From positions 186,001-250,000 of the forward strand of contig NZ_OY781460.1 in the NCBI RefSeq assembly GCF_963676855.1: a DNA stretch of 64,000 bases, given 5' to 3'. Under the pieces are notes generated by a model. It saw only the letters and a program-made list of their open reading frames with translations. It did not search any database and had not been told where the DNA came from. Origin of the DNA: an uncultured Anaeromusa sp. GTDB lineage: Bacteria; Bacillota; Negativicutes; Anaeromusales; Anaeromusaceae. Positions 44,190 through 53,541 of this stretch are shown one piece after another. Numbering within the stretch: the first letter of the stretch is position 1; each line of letters starts with the position of its first letter. Both the position numbers and the translations under genes were made by a program.

Positions 44190-44825
44190 ATGAAAGTCGT
44201 CGCTTTTAACGGCAGCCCCCATAAAGAGGGAAACACGTTTCATTCACTGCAGGTTGTAGGCCAAGAGCTCACTGTCGCTGGCATCGAGTTTGAAATTATT
44301 CAAGTTGGAAGCTGCAGTCTCCGTGGCTGTACCGCCTGTAACGGCTGCGCCAGAAACAAAGACGAGCAATGTGTTTTACCTGGCGATGAGCTCAACGCTT
44401 GGGTTCAAAAAATGAAGGAAGCCGATGGCATCCTCCTTGGCTCTCCCGTTCATTATGCCGGCATCGGCGCTACCATGAAATGCTTCTTGGACCGCGCTTT
44501 CTATGTGGCTGGTGTCAACGGCGGCCTGTTGCGCCACAAAGTAGGCGCCAGCGTTGTCGCCGTACGCCGCAGCGGCGGCAGCAGCACTTTTGATGCCTTA
44601 AACCACTACATCACTTATTCTGAAATGCTGCTGCCAGGCTCCAATTATTGGAACATCGCCCATGGTACGACCCCCGGCGAAGTGCTGCAAGATGAAGAAG
44701 GCCTGCAACTGTTGCGCGTCCTCGGCCGCAATATGGCCTGGCTGCTTAAATCGCTAGATGCCGCCAAAGAACTGGTTCCGCCGCCGACTGCAGAAAAGAA
44801 AATTTTCACCAACTTTATCCGCTAA
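44190..44825 (+). CDS. Iron-sulfur flavoprotein / NADPH-dependent FMN reductase family
   Basis: 211 aa flavodoxin fold. FMN-phosphate loop NGSPHKEGNT near the N-terminus; compact cysteine motif CTACNGCARNKDEQC (C-x2-C-x2-C-x7-C), which in Isf-type proteins binds a [4Fe-4S] cluster; GSPVHYAGIGATMK flavin loop. Likely electron carrier or reductase for low-potential substrates or O2 detoxification. ATG 44190 follows GGGAGG. Confidence 0.85.
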   Translation: MKVVAFNGSPHKEGNTFHSLQVVGQELTVAGIEFEIIQVGSCSLRGCTACNGCARNKDEQCVLPGDELNAWVQKMKEADGILLGSPVHYAGIGATMKCFLDRAFYVAGVNGGLLRHKVGASVVAVRRSGGSSTFDALNHYITYSEMLLPGSNYWNIAHGTTPGEVLQDEEGLQLLRVLGRNMAWLLKSLDAAKELVPPPTAEKKIFTNFIR

Positions 44826-44920
44826 ACTTTAGAAAACTAAAAACGCAACATAGCAAAACTCCCAAAGCCAGAAAATTTCAAGAGGTACATTGCAGCAAGC
44901 ATTTTACCTCGTACCTATGC

Positions 44921-44961
44921 ATAACTCCACAGCGTTAACCAACGCTGTGGAGTTATTTTTA
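44921..44961. terminator. Bidirectional terminator between flavoprotein and kinase genes
   Basis: Perfect 16-bp stem ATAACTCCACAGCGTT / AACGCTGTGGAGTTAT, 4-nt loop AACC, then TTTTT. Confidence 0.92.
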
Positions 44962-44964
44962 AGC

Positions 44965-46482
44965 TTATTCTCCTTGGGAAGAACGATCTTCCTCGGCAGG
45001 TATCTGTTCGATTTCGTCGAAATCAGCCCAGAAGAGCACTCCATCTGGCGTGTTCTCCGCACCAAAGGCATTGCCATGGGCTTCCTGGATGGCGCGCACA
45101 ATGGACAAGCCCAGACCATGGCCGCCGTATTGACGGGTGCGGGCCTTATCTACTTTGTAAAAGCTGGTCCAAATTTTGTCTAAGCTATCTTCAGGAATAG
45201 CTTGCCCCGTGTTTTTCACCTGCAGCCGCCAATGCGCCCCCATCGGTTGCAGCCAAAGGCGGACTTTGCGCTCCCCATCTGCATGAGAAAAGGCGTTGGT
45301 AAGGAAATTGGTTATGATTTGCTCGGCCCCCAGTACATCGCCATATACAAAGCAAGGAGTTGCAGCATCCACTGTCAACTCAATCTCTTTTTCCGCTAAT
45401 ACCGCCTTATATTTCTGCGCCACATCCACTGCTAAGCCGGCTAAATCAAATTCCTCCCACTGCAGATGCCCTGCGCCGCTTTCCAGTTGCGACAGATTCA
45501 ACAAACTCTTGACCAGCTTGTCCATCTTTTGCGCCTCATCGGCAATGACAGAGCAGTAATAGCGCTGACTTTCTTCGTCAATAACTACATGTTCCTGCAA
45601 GCCCTCGGCATATCCTAAAATCAAAGCCAACGGCGTCTTTAGCTCATGAGACACTGCAGAAACGAAATCCTTGCGCATCCGGTCCAACCGTCGTTCTTTT
45701 TCCACGTCTTCCTGTAATTGACGGTTTTGTTCCTGCAATCGATCCATGGCCTCTCCCAACTGTTTCGACAAATGATTAATGCTGCTCCCCAATTCTCCCA
45801 ATTCATCCTGCCGCCGCGTCGTCCACTTTTGGGAAAAATCAAGGTTGGCCATGCTCTGGGCAATACGATTCAATTCCAAAATGGGCGCCGTAAAACGCCG
45901 GGCAAAAAGGAAAGCCCAGCAGCTTCCCGCCAACAGCGCAATAAAACCGGCAAAAAGCATAAACTGCGCTGCCAAATTAGCGCTTTCCGAGACAGGCGCC
46001 AGCGGCTGCCGCACAATGAAAGAATCGCCATTAGACAGCCAATGACGCCAGACGAGAAAGTCAATCTTCAGATCTAAGTCCTGCTGGGTTTCCACTACTG
46101 TGTGCTCATCCACCCAATGTCGATCTTTATCAATATGCTTAGGCGGTCCGTGCAGTTCCTCATTGATACTGGAACCTATGCTTCCCGTCATGCGCCGCAC
46201 GCGCAGGGGACCGAAGGAAGTATATTTTACATTTTTATCCTTGTCCAAAATAACGACACCAGCGCCCAAGGTGCTCGCCAAACGTTCCAGCTCCAATTCA
46301 ATATGTTCTGGATCACCGTCATATTGATCTGCCACCGCTCGGCTGCTGACTAAAAGAACCGACTCTTTCTGCCACAGGTAGTAACGCTCCAACCCAAAGT
46401 CAATGACAACCCAAACAAGAATGCCAAAGAACGACACCAGCGCCAACAGCGAAACAAAGAGCTTCGTGCGTATGGAAACCAT
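44965..46482 (-). CDS. Sensor histidine kinase
   Basis: 505 aa. Two membrane helices (about 7-28 and 171-194) flank a periplasmic sensor of ~140 residues; HAMP (about 195-247), a coiled linker, H-box SHELKTPL (H279), and an ATPase with FLTNAFSHA (N-box) and GGHGLGLSIV (G-box). The ATG overlaps the regulator's TAA by one base (TAATG). With the regulator it likely controls the adjacent MacAB-type efflux operon. Confidence 0.92.
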   Translation of the reverse strand: MVSIRTKLFVSLLALVSFFGILVWVVIDFGLERYYLWQKESVLLVSSRAVADQYDGDPEHIELELERLASTLGAGVVILDKDKNVKYTSFGPLRVRRMTGSIGSSINEELHGPPKHIDKDRHWVDEHTVVETQQDLDLKIDFLVWRHWLSNGDSFIVRQPLAPVSESANLAAQFMLFAGFIALLAGSCWAFLFARRFTAPILELNRIAQSMANLDFSQKWTTRRQDELGELGSSINHLSKQLGEAMDRLQEQNRQLQEDVEKERRLDRMRKDFVSAVSHELKTPLALILGYAEGLQEHVVIDEESQRYYCSVIADEAQKMDKLVKSLLNLSQLESGAGHLQWEEFDLAGLAVDVAQKYKAVLAEKEIELTVDAATPCFVYGDVLGAEQIITNFLTNAFSHADGERKVRLWLQPMGAHWRLQVKNTGQAIPEDSLDKIWTSFYKVDKARTRQYGGHGLGLSIVRAIQEAHGNAFGAENTPDGVLFWADFDEIEQIPAEEDRSSQGE

Positions 46483-47150
46483 TAGCGTTCCCCCTCAAAA
46501 CGATAGCCATAGCCACGGATCGTCTGCACTAGCGCAGCCTGGTCACCCAGTTTGCCTCGCAAACGGGTAATATGGGTATCTACGGTACGCAAATCTCCAT
46601 AGTAGTCATAATTCCAAACTTGATTCAAAATTTGCTGACGACTAAGAGCCTTGCCGCGATGTTCCACCAAGTAGCTAAGTAGTTCATATTCTTTAGGACT
46701 CAGTTCCAAGGGCTGTCCATCAATAAATACCTGCCTAGCGGATGCATCAATGCTAAGACCTCCAGGCAGCATAGCCCGTCCGCCCCCATCAAGACGTCGA
46801 AACAACGCATTGACGCGAGCCGTCAAAATTTTAGGGCTGAATGGCTTGGTCACATATTCGTCTGCTCCCAACTCAAACGCAAAAAGCTGATCCATCTCCT
46901 CACTGCGCGCCGTCAGCATGATCACCGGAATGTCGCTGGTACGGCGAATTTCCCGACATACGGTCCAGCCGTCTTGTTCCGGCATCATTACATCCAAAAT
47001 AACCAAATCCACTTTTTCCGTACTCATCCGTTCTAAGGCTTGGCGGCCATCACCGGCTTCTAGTATTTGATAGCCTTCGCGCCGCAAAAAATCTCCGATT
47101 AGCTTGCGCATCCGCTCTTCGTCATCCACTACCAAGATGGTTCGTTCCAT
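46482..47150 (-). CDS. OmpR/PhoB-family response regulator
   Basis: 222 aa. Receiver with VVDDEE, phospho-acceptor D53 (ILDVMMPEQDG), and TKPFSP; C-terminal winged helix with LSPKEYELLSYLVEHRG and RTVDTHITRLRGKL. OmpR/PhoB regulators bind direct repeats spaced by 11 bp; such repeats lie in the divergent region before the efflux gene (47250-47275) and before the RND operon (53349-53366). Confidence 0.93.
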   Translation of the reverse strand: MERTILVVDDEERMRKLIGDFLRREGYQILEAGDGRQALERMSTEKVDLVILDVMMPEQDGWTVCREIRRTSDIPVIMLTARSEEMDQLFAFELGADEYVTKPFSPKILTARVNALFRRLDGGGRAMLPGGLSIDASARQVFIDGQPLELSPKEYELLSYLVEHRGKALSRQQILNQVWNYDYYGDLRTVDTHITRLRGKLGDQAALVQTIRGYGYRFEGER

Positions 47151-47249
47151 ATGGCAACGCTCCTTTTGTGTCTTCTCTTGTTTAGCATACGGTTCTCAAG
47201 AGGCAAAATCAACCATTCTAGAGGCCTGCCGCGAAATATCAGAGGACCG

Positions 47250-47275
47250 ACACAGAACAGACACAAAACTGTAAC
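47250..47275 (+). promoter_or_regulatory. Tandem 11-bp direct repeats, probable response-regulator site
   Basis: ACACAGAACAG then ACACAAAACTG in tandem (9 of 11 identical), followed by TAAC. The word CACAAAACTGTAAC (47262-47275) matches 13 of 14 bases of the one at 53353-53366. It lies between the divergent regulator and efflux genes. Confidence 0.55.
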
Positions 47276-47313
47276 AATGGAAATTCATAATTCTGGATAT
47301 ACATACGGCCGCT

Positions 47314-48414
47314 ATGCGGTCATTTTGTCAGGAGGTGGCCATCATTAAAAATCCGCTTCACACCGTTCCTAAAAAATTTATTGCCCTGGCCCTCATTATC
47401 GTTTTCGCAGCAGGCGGCGCCTGGTGGTATCAAGAGCGCCAAAAAGCGGCTTCCACACCCAGCATCAACACGACTGCGGTCGGCCGGGAAACCATTCAGA
47501 GCGCAGTGTCCGCTACCGGCACCATTTCCGCCGTCAATTCAGTTGATATTTCTTCACGTGTAACCGGTCTCATCCGCGAGCTGCGGGTAAAAGAAAATGA
47601 CTGGGTCACTGCAGGACAAGTACTGGTGGTCTTGGATGACACCAGTCTTCAGGCGCAGGTAGCCCAATACCGGGCACAACTTGCCAACTACGAAGCAGTT
47701 TACGCTCGCAGCCAACAGTTGGCTGCAGGCGGCGGCGAATCCGACCAACAGTTAGATGCAGATCGTACCAATTACCTTGTCGCTAAAGCCAACTATGACA
47801 ACTACGCTTCTCAGCTTGGCTACTACGTTATTACCTCGCCCATTACCGGCTTGGTTGTCGGTAAGCCCACGCCGGAAGGGCAAACCGTCGCTCAAGGTAT
47901 TTCCACACCCCAGGTCATCATGACCATTGCCGATATGTCGAAAATGCAGATCAAGGTCATGGTAGATGAAACCGACATCGGCAAAGTACAAAACGGGCAA
48001 CAAGTAACCTTCACTGTGGACGCTTATCCCAACCGAACCTTCACTGGCGTAGTAAGCAATATTTCCCGCAGCGCCACTACAACTTCCAATGTTATTTACT
48101 ATCCGGTATATGTGGATATTGACTCATCGGAAGGCTTACTCTTCCCAACCATGACTGCTCGAGTAACCATCTTGATTTCCCAACGCAATCAAGTACTAGC
48201 AGTACCATCTGGCGCCATCAAAGAGGAAAATGGCCGCAAAACCGTACAGGTTCTGCAAGATGGCAAAATAGTCAGTGTTGCCGTGGAAACCGGTCTAAGC
48301 AACGATGAAAAGGTAGAAATCATCAGCGGCCTGGAAGAGGGTGCGCAAGTAGTCCTGCCCGCAGCCAAGTCTAAAACCGCCAGCAGCAACCAAGGACCGC
48401 CGCCGCGCATTTAA
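47314..48414 (+). CDS. macA: Periplasmic adaptor of ABC efflux (MacA/HlyD-like), start codon uncertain
   Basis: Up to 366 aa. One N-terminal membrane helix (IALALIIVFAAGG), then barrel-sandwich/lipoyl, alpha-hairpin and beta-barrel domains (RVTGLIRELRVKENDWVTAGQVLV; SPITGLVVGKPTPEGQTV). Membrane-fusion partner of the ATPase and permease that follow. Start: ATG 47314 has no ribosome site; GGAGG (47331-47335) is followed 5 and 8 bases later by ATC (47341) and ATT (47344), after which the sequence reads KNPLHTVPKKF. The real start may be ATC/ATT. Operon with 48425 and 49120. Confidence 0.88.
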   Translation: MRSFCQEVAIIKNPLHTVPKKFIALALIIVFAAGGAWWYQERQKAASTPSINTTAVGRETIQSAVSATGTISAVNSVDISSRVTGLIRELRVKENDWVTAGQVLVVLDDTSLQAQVAQYRAQLANYEAVYARSQQLAAGGGESDQQLDADRTNYLVAKANYDNYASQLGYYVITSPITGLVVGKPTPEGQTVAQGISTPQVIMTIADMSKMQIKVMVDETDIGKVQNGQQVTFTVDAYPNRTFTGVVSNISRSATTTSNVIYYPVYVDIDSSEGLLFPTMTARVTILISQRNQVLAVPSGAIKEENGRKTVQVLQDGKIVSVAVETGLSNDEKVEIISGLEEGAQVVLPAAKSKTASSNQGPPPRI

Positions 48415-48424
48415 GGAGTACGAC

Positions 48425-49117
48425 ATGAGCATTATTGTTTTGAATGACATCACCAAAACGTACCACATGGGCGACACCGCTGTCCATGCCCTAAACCATG
48501 TCAGCCTGGGCATTGACAGCGGTGAGTTCGTCGCCATTATCGGTTCTTCCGGCTCCGGAAAATCCACTTTAATGAACATCGTCGGCTGTTTAGACCGCCC
48601 CAGCAGCGGCTCCTACCAACTGGAAGGCAAAGAAGTAGCTACCTTGGACGAATCCGACCTTGCGTCGGTACGTAACGCCAAGCTGGGCTTCGTCTTTCAG
48701 AACTTTAATCTGCTGCCGCGTATGTCGGCCCTGCAGAACGTAGCTTTGCCTTTGATATATGCCAATATATCAAAGAAAGAACGGCTGGAGCGCGCCGCGC
48801 AGCACCTGGAAAAAGTCGGCCTTGCCGACCGCATGTACCATAATCCTAATGAACTGTCCGGCGGGCAACGGCAACGCGTAGCCATTGCCCGGGCTCTTGT
48901 CAACGATCCGCCCATCCTGATCGCCGACGAACCTACCGGCAACCTCGACACCAAGTCCAGCCTGGAAATCATGACTATTTTCACCGCCTTGCACAAACAG
49001 GGCCGGACGCTAATCATGGTCACCCATGAACCGGACATTGCCGCCTACGCCCAGCGAACGATTCAAATGCGCGACGGCCAAGTACTGCAGGATTCAAAGC
49101 GTGGAGAGGAGGCCTAG
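48425..49117 (+). CDS. ABC efflux ATP-binding protein (MacB-type)
   Basis: 230 aa. Walker [11 protein letters not shown]-loop FVFQNFNLL, signature LSGGQRQR, Walker [13 protein letters not shown] and H-loop VTHEPD. Belongs to the LolD/MacB ATPase class that drives type VII ABC transporters (mechanotransmission rather than substrate translocation). ATG follows AAGGAGT; 10 bp after the adaptor gene, 2 bp before the permease gene. Confidence 0.93.
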   Translation: MSIIVLNDITKTYHMGDTAVHALNHVSLGIDSGEFVAIIGSSGSGKSTLMNIVGCLDRPSSGSYQLEGKEVATLDESDLASVRNAKLGFVFQNFNLLPRMSALQNVALPLIYANISKKERLERAAQHLEKVGLADRMYHNPNELSGGQRQRVAIARALVNDPPILIADEPTGNLDTKSSLEIMTIFTALHKQGRTLIMVTHEPDIAAYAQRTIQMRDGQVLQDSKRGEEA

Positions 49118-49119
49118 CC

Positions 49120-50340
49120 ATGTTCTGGGAAAGCATACTCATCGCTTGGGAAGGCTTAATCGCCAATAAGCTGCGCACCTTCTTGACCATGCTGGGCATC
49201 ATCATCGGCGTCGGTGCCGTTATTGCCATGATTTCTATTGGTCTGGGAGTGCAGCAGAAAGTCCAGTCTTCGATTTCCAGCCTGGGCAGCAATCTGCTTG
49301 TCGTCATGCCTGGGGCCAGTTCTTCCGCCGGAGGCGGCGTACGCCAGGCAGCTGGTTCCAACATTACCCTTACTTACAGCGATGCCAAAGCCATTGGTAA
49401 ATCTGTCAGCGGCATTGCCAACGTAGCTCCAGCAGTCAGCTCTTCCTATCAACTGGTTTACGGCAATCAAAACTGGAAAACCTCGGTCCAAGGCACCACG
49501 CCGGACCAGCAGGCCATCCGCAGCTATACCTTGGCTACTGGTTCCTTCATCAGTAGCCGTGATGAAAATGATCGGGCCCGGGTAGTTGTATTGGGCAATA
49601 CGGTCGCCACCAATCTTTTTGGCAACGCCTCTGCTATAGGCAAGATGATTCGCATTGATAAAGCCCCCTTCCGCGTCATTGGCGTACTAGACGCCAAAGG
49701 ACAGTCCTCCATGGGGCAAGATCAGGATGACATTGCCATCATTCCTATTACAACCGCGCAAGAGCGCTTACTGGGCATTACGTACATCCACTCGATCAGC
49801 GTACAAATGGAAAGTGAAGACTTGCTCGATAAGGCCCAGGAAGACATTACGGCCCTCTTACGTTCCCGCCATCGCCTGGTGGCGACAGCTGAAAATGATT
49901 TTTCCGTCCGCAACTTGACAGCGTTGATGAGCACCATGCAGGAAACTACCGGCACCATCACTATCTTCTTAGGCGCCATTGCCGCCATTTCCCTCTTGGT
50001 CGGCGGCATAGGCATTATGAATATCATGCTGGTGTCGGTCACTGAACGCACTCGTGAAATCGGCATCCGCAAAGCCATCGGCGCGACCTTTAGCAACATC
50101 CTGCTGCAGTTTCTTATCGAAGCCATGGTGGTCAGCGTCAGCGGCGGTTTAGTCGGTATATTCTTAGGCATCGGAGCCGCTTACGTCATCACCTCTGTCT
50201 TCGGCTGGCAAACCGTCATTTCGCCGCTCTCCATCGGCGCATCCTTTGGTATCACGGTCCTAATCGGCCTTTTCTTCGGTATTTATCCCGCCAGAAAAGC
50301 CGCTCTTTTAGATCCCATTGACGCATTACGCTATGAATAA
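49120..50340 (+). CDS. ABC efflux permease (MacB-type)
   Basis: 406 aa. One N-terminal helix (LTMLGIIIGVGAVIAMISIG), a large extracytoplasmic MacB_PCD domain (about 45-270), then three C-terminal helices with the FtsX domain, including ERTREIGIRKAIGA. In this operon ATPase and permease are separate proteins rather than fused as in E. coli MacB. Substrates could be antibiotics, peptides or lipids. Confidence 0.92.
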   Translation: MFWESILIAWEGLIANKLRTFLTMLGIIIGVGAVIAMISIGLGVQQKVQSSISSLGSNLLVVMPGASSSAGGGVRQAAGSNITLTYSDAKAIGKSVSGIANVAPAVSSSYQLVYGNQNWKTSVQGTTPDQQAIRSYTLATGSFISSRDENDRARVVVLGNTVATNLFGNASAIGKMIRIDKAPFRVIGVLDAKGQSSMGQDQDDIAIIPITTAQERLLGITYIHSISVQMESEDLLDKAQEDITALLRSRHRLVATAENDFSVRNLTALMSTMQETTGTITIFLGAIAAISLLVGGIGIMNIMLVSVTERTREIGIRKAIGATFSNILLQFLIEAMVVSVSGGLVGIFLGIGAAYVITSVFGWQTVISPLSIGASFGITVLIGLFFGIYPARKAALLDPIDALRYE

Positions 50341-50461
50341 GTCCTTGGAGCATTTTCCCTCAATTCAGAATAGTACTTCTTTAGTATTTTCGCCTCTGTT
50401 TTCTAGTTCAATCATCCTATGTATGCTATACTGAACATATATTTACTAATTTATACTCTAT

Positions 50462-50500
50462 GAAGCTCTTATTGTGGCACACAATACGAGCTTCTTTTTT
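50462..50500 (+). terminator. Terminator after the MacAB-type operon / in the HD-GYP leader
   Basis: Stem GAAGCTCTTATTGTG / CACAATACGAGCTTC (one mismatch), 2-nt loop, then TTTTTTT. A -10-like TATACT (50427-50432) lies just upstream of it, so it may also act as an attenuator for the HD-GYP gene 49 bp downstream. Confidence 0.85.
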
Positions 50501-50548
50501 CAACATTTTTTTGAAATCGTTCTACATATTTCAGCAGGAGAGATGCTT

Positions 50549-51502
50549 ATGCCCCCTTCTTTTATGTCTTTACCGCTCCCCGTACCGGAAAGCCTTCTCG
50601 ATCAATTTCCTTGCCCGGTTTCAAAAATTGACCGCAATTACTACATACTGTACCGTAATGCAGCCTCCGTACGCAGCAATGGTCCGACACCGCCAGAGGC
50701 TTATGCCAGACATTGCTACGAATGGATTGGCCGCACCTCGCGCTGCCCTCAATGCGCCGTCGCCCAAGCTTTCGCCAGCGGCCGTGTAGAAACGCAAGAA
50801 AAGCTGAATTTTACAGAAGACCAACGCTTGGTCCGGCTGGAGCAAACAGCCATTCCCGTCTTTGCTGCCAACGGCGAAATCGCTTATGTACTGGAGGTAG
50901 ACCTGGACACTACAGCTACCTTGACCTTGCAGCAAGATAACGAAACTACCTTTACTCAAACCATTTTCGCTTTTGCTGAACTCATTGAAAAGCGCGACGC
51001 CTATACAGGACGCCACTCGGCCAACACCTGCTCCATCGCGCTTAAGCTGGGACAGCAATTGGGCTTACCTTCAGATAAACTGGATGATCTTTCTACGGCC
51101 GCACTTTTGCACGATATCGGGAAAATTGGCATCCCCGAGTCCGTGCTGTTAAAACCAGGCCGTCTTACCGAAGCAGAACGCCTGCAAATTCAGGAACACC
51201 CGCGCATCGGCTACGACGTTTTGTGCAAAGTAAACCGCTTTGCACACCTTGCCGACTACGTTCTCTATCATCACGAATGGATGAACGGCAGCGGCTATCC
51301 TACTAAACGCGGCGGTGAAGAGATCCCCTTTCTAGCGCGCATTCTCAGCGTAGCCGATGTTTTTGAAGCGCTTACCGCACACCGAGTCTACCGTCCAGCC
51401 ATGTCAACGGAACAGGCTCTTTCCATTATCCAACAGGGACGTAGCAGCCAATTTGACGAAAAAGTAGTTGACTGCCTGCTCTCGTTACCCGATATCAATT
51501 AA
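50549..51502 (+). CDS. HD-GYP domain cyclic-di-GMP phosphodiesterase with PAS-like sensor
   Basis: 317 aa. N-terminal PAS-like region (about 10-135) with a C-x10-C-x2-C arrangement ([14 protein letters not shown]) that may bind metal or a cofactor; C-terminal HD-GYP domain with [43 protein letters not shown] and [12 protein letters not shown]. It would hydrolyse c-di-GMP, opposing the diguanylate cyclase at 58264-59958. ATG 50549 is eight bases after AGGAG; the earlier in-frame ATG at 50474 lies in the terminator. Confidence 0.88.
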   Translation: MPPSFMSLPLPVPESLLDQFPCPVSKIDRNYYILYRNAASVRSNGPTPPEAYARHCYEWIGRTSRCPQCAVAQAFASGRVETQEKLNFTEDQRLVRLEQTAIPVFAANGEIAYVLEVDLDTTATLTLQQDNETTFTQTIFAFAELIEKRDAYTGRHSANTCSIALKLGQQLGLPSDKLDDLSTAALLHDIGKIGIPESVLLKPGRLTEAERLQIQEHPRIGYDVLCKVNRFAHLADYVLYHHEWMNGSGYPTKRGGEEIPFLARILSVADVFEALTAHRVYRPAMSTEQALSIIQQGRSSQFDEKVVDCLLSLPDIN

Positions 51503-51531
51503 ATTGGCTTCACGCCAGGAGGTGTTCAATC

Positions 51532-53250
51532 ATGTCATCTTTCCGCAATTGGAACATACGCTTAAAAGTGCTTAGCATCGCTGGCCTATTGGGATTGTTT
51601 TTGGTTTTAAGCAGCGCAGTGGGCCTCTATGTAACCAATCAGTTGACGGCGGAATTGCAATCACTGCACGCCAATGAAATGCAGCAGGCGTCCCTGGTCA
51701 ACGCCATTCGCACCTATACTCGCGGCATTGAAGTATCGATCACTACCTATTTGCTGGCGCCTTTAAACCAGGAGCAACAAGCGTCCTTGCTAAAAAAAGT
51801 GGAAGAATATTCAAAGACCCGCACTGAACTTATCAGTCGCTTGGAAAAAGTCGACTTAAGCCCGGAAGACCGGAATTTGCTGGCTCAAGCCAGAGAAGCC
51901 AATCAAAAAGCGCTTGCCGCACGCACGAGCGCTTTTGAACTGCGGAATGCGGGGCAAAATGCAGCCGCTTGGTCCATTTATTTCTCCCAAGCACAGCCTA
52001 ACCTAGACAAAGCCAATGAACTGTTGCTCACCTTAAACGAGCATGCTGAACAAAGCGCTCTTGTCGCTAAAGAACGTGCCGAAGCCATGACTTCAAGCAG
52101 CCGCTGGCTGCTGCTGGGATTTTCTCTAGCCGCCCTTTTCTGCGGCGCTTGCTTTTCCTTCTGGCTGGCAGGCCATATCTCTGCATCCCTGCAGGCTGTC
52201 ACCCGCCGCGCCGGCAATGTAGCCGCAGGCGATTTATCCGGCAAAGACCTCACCATCGAAGGGCAAGATGAAATAGGCCAGCTAACGCAGTCCTTTAACG
52301 GCATGCAAGGAAAGCTGCACCAATTGGTGAGCACTTCTATCACTTCTGCCGATCAAGTGGCATCTGCCGCCGAAGAATTGACCGCCAACGAAGGTCAATG
52401 TGCTGAAGCAGCCCAGCAAATTACAGCGTCTCTTACCATTGTCGCCGAAGCAGCCAAAGGCCAGCTGCTGCACGTAGAAAAAACGTCTGCAGCCATTCAA
52501 GAAATTTCGGCCAGCACACAGGAAGTTTCGGCTACCGTAGAAAACCTGGCCCAAGAAGCGACTGCTGCAGCCAAGACTGCCGAAGACGGCGGTGCCGCCG
52601 TTCGGGAAGCAGTACATAAAATCCAAGACGCTGCCCAAAATTCAGCCGCAGTCAAACAAACCATGACCCACTTGGAGGAAGGATCTAAGAAAATCGCGGA
52701 AATTGTCGGCGTCATTACCGCCATTGCCGACCAAACTAATCTCCTGGCGTTGAACGCTGCTATTGAAGCGGCCCGAGCCGGTGAAGCCGGACGCGGCTTT
52801 GCCGTTGTTGCCGAAGAAGTACGCAAACTAGCCGAAGACAGCGCCAAAGCAGCTGGTAATATTGGCGAATTAATTGCGGAAAACGAACGCAGCATGACGC
52901 AAGCGCTTACCACCACCAATAACGCCAGCTCTGTTCTCTTAGATGGAGCTAGCAGCGTCGACGCCGCGGGCAGGCAATTTTCCGAAATTGTCGCTTCTAT
53001 TGAAAATTTGGCCACAGAAATGCAAGAAATCAGCCGCGCTGTCGATGAAACCGCAAAAGGTTCTCAAAGCATCGTCGATTCAGCAGCACAAATTGACGCG
53101 GCTACGCACCATATTAACAGCGAAATCCAACAAGTAAGCGCTGCCATGGAAGAGCAAACCTCCTCGATGGATGAAGTGGCCTCTGCCGGACGCGAACTGG
53201 CCCAGTTGGCCGAACAGCTTTCCGCCAGGGTACACGAATTCAAAGTCTAA
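51532..53250 (+). CDS. Methyl-accepting chemotaxis protein
   Basis: 572 aa. Membrane helices near 15-35 and 190-212 flank a four-helix-bundle ligand domain; HAMP (about 212-265); signalling domain with the hairpin tip [19 protein letters not shown] and [16 protein letters not shown]. No C-terminal pentapeptide tether. Ligand unknown. ATG follows AGGAGGTG; 29 bp after the HD-GYP gene, so the two are probably co-expressed. It is a substrate for the CheR at 31105-31890. Confidence 0.93.
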   Translation: MSSFRNWNIRLKVLSIAGLLGLFLVLSSAVGLYVTNQLTAELQSLHANEMQQASLVNAIRTYTRGIEVSITTYLLAPLNQEQQASLLKKVEEYSKTRTELISRLEKVDLSPEDRNLLAQAREANQKALAARTSAFELRNAGQNAAAWSIYFSQAQPNLDKANELLLTLNEHAEQSALVAKERAEAMTSSSRWLLLGFSLAALFCGACFSFWLAGHISASLQAVTRRAGNVAAGDLSGKDLTIEGQDEIGQLTQSFNGMQGKLHQLVSTSITSADQVASAAEELTANEGQCAEAAQQITASLTIVAEAAKGQLLHVEKTSAAIQEISASTQEVSATVENLAQEATAAAKTAEDGGAAVREAVHKIQDAAQNSAAVKQTMTHLEEGSKKIAEIVGVITAIADQTNLLALNAAIEAARAGEAGRGFAVVAEEVRKLAEDSAKAAGNIGELIAENERSMTQALTTTNNASSVLLDGASSVDAAGRQFSEIVASIENLATEMQEISRAVDETAKGSQSIVDSAAQIDAATHHINSEIQQVSAAMEEQTSSMDEVASAGRELAQLAEQLSARVHEFKV

Positions 53251-53274
53251 TCTTTCGTTTACTTTGAAGAATGA

Positions 53275-53316
53275 AAACGACCCAGCTACCGCTTGCCGGT
53301 AACTGGGTCGTTTTTT
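53275..53316 (+). terminator. Intrinsic terminator after the chemoreceptor gene
   Basis: Stem AAACGACCCAGCTACC / GGTAACTGGGTCGTTT (one mismatch) followed by TTTTTT. Confidence 0.9.
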
Positions 53317-53348
53317 CGTTTTTCAATTTCCGTTTCCCCGTCTACACA

Positions 53349-53385
53349 TTGTCACAAAACTGTCACGTTTCTATGGTAAGATAAT
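53349..53385 (+). promoter_or_regulatory. Pho-box-like direct repeat and -10 of the RND operon
   Basis: TTGTCACAAAACTGTCAC (53349-53366) is two TGTCAC words spaced by 11 bp, 16 of 18 bases like the classical PhoB box. A GATAAT -10 (53380-53385) follows, as in promoters where the bound regulator replaces the -35. It shares CACAAAACTGTmAC with the site at 47262-47275. Confidence 0.6.
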
Positions 53386-53541
53386 CGTAAAATCAATAAT
53401 TTGCCAATAATCCCCAGCGCTCTTTTATTCCACTATGTTTTTAGTTGCTTGAGCAACTTATTGTTTAGGCCACGTGTTGTTTGCATACCTATTCAGTGCT
53501 ATGATAAAAACGATAATCACCGGAGAGGAGCCTCGAACCTC

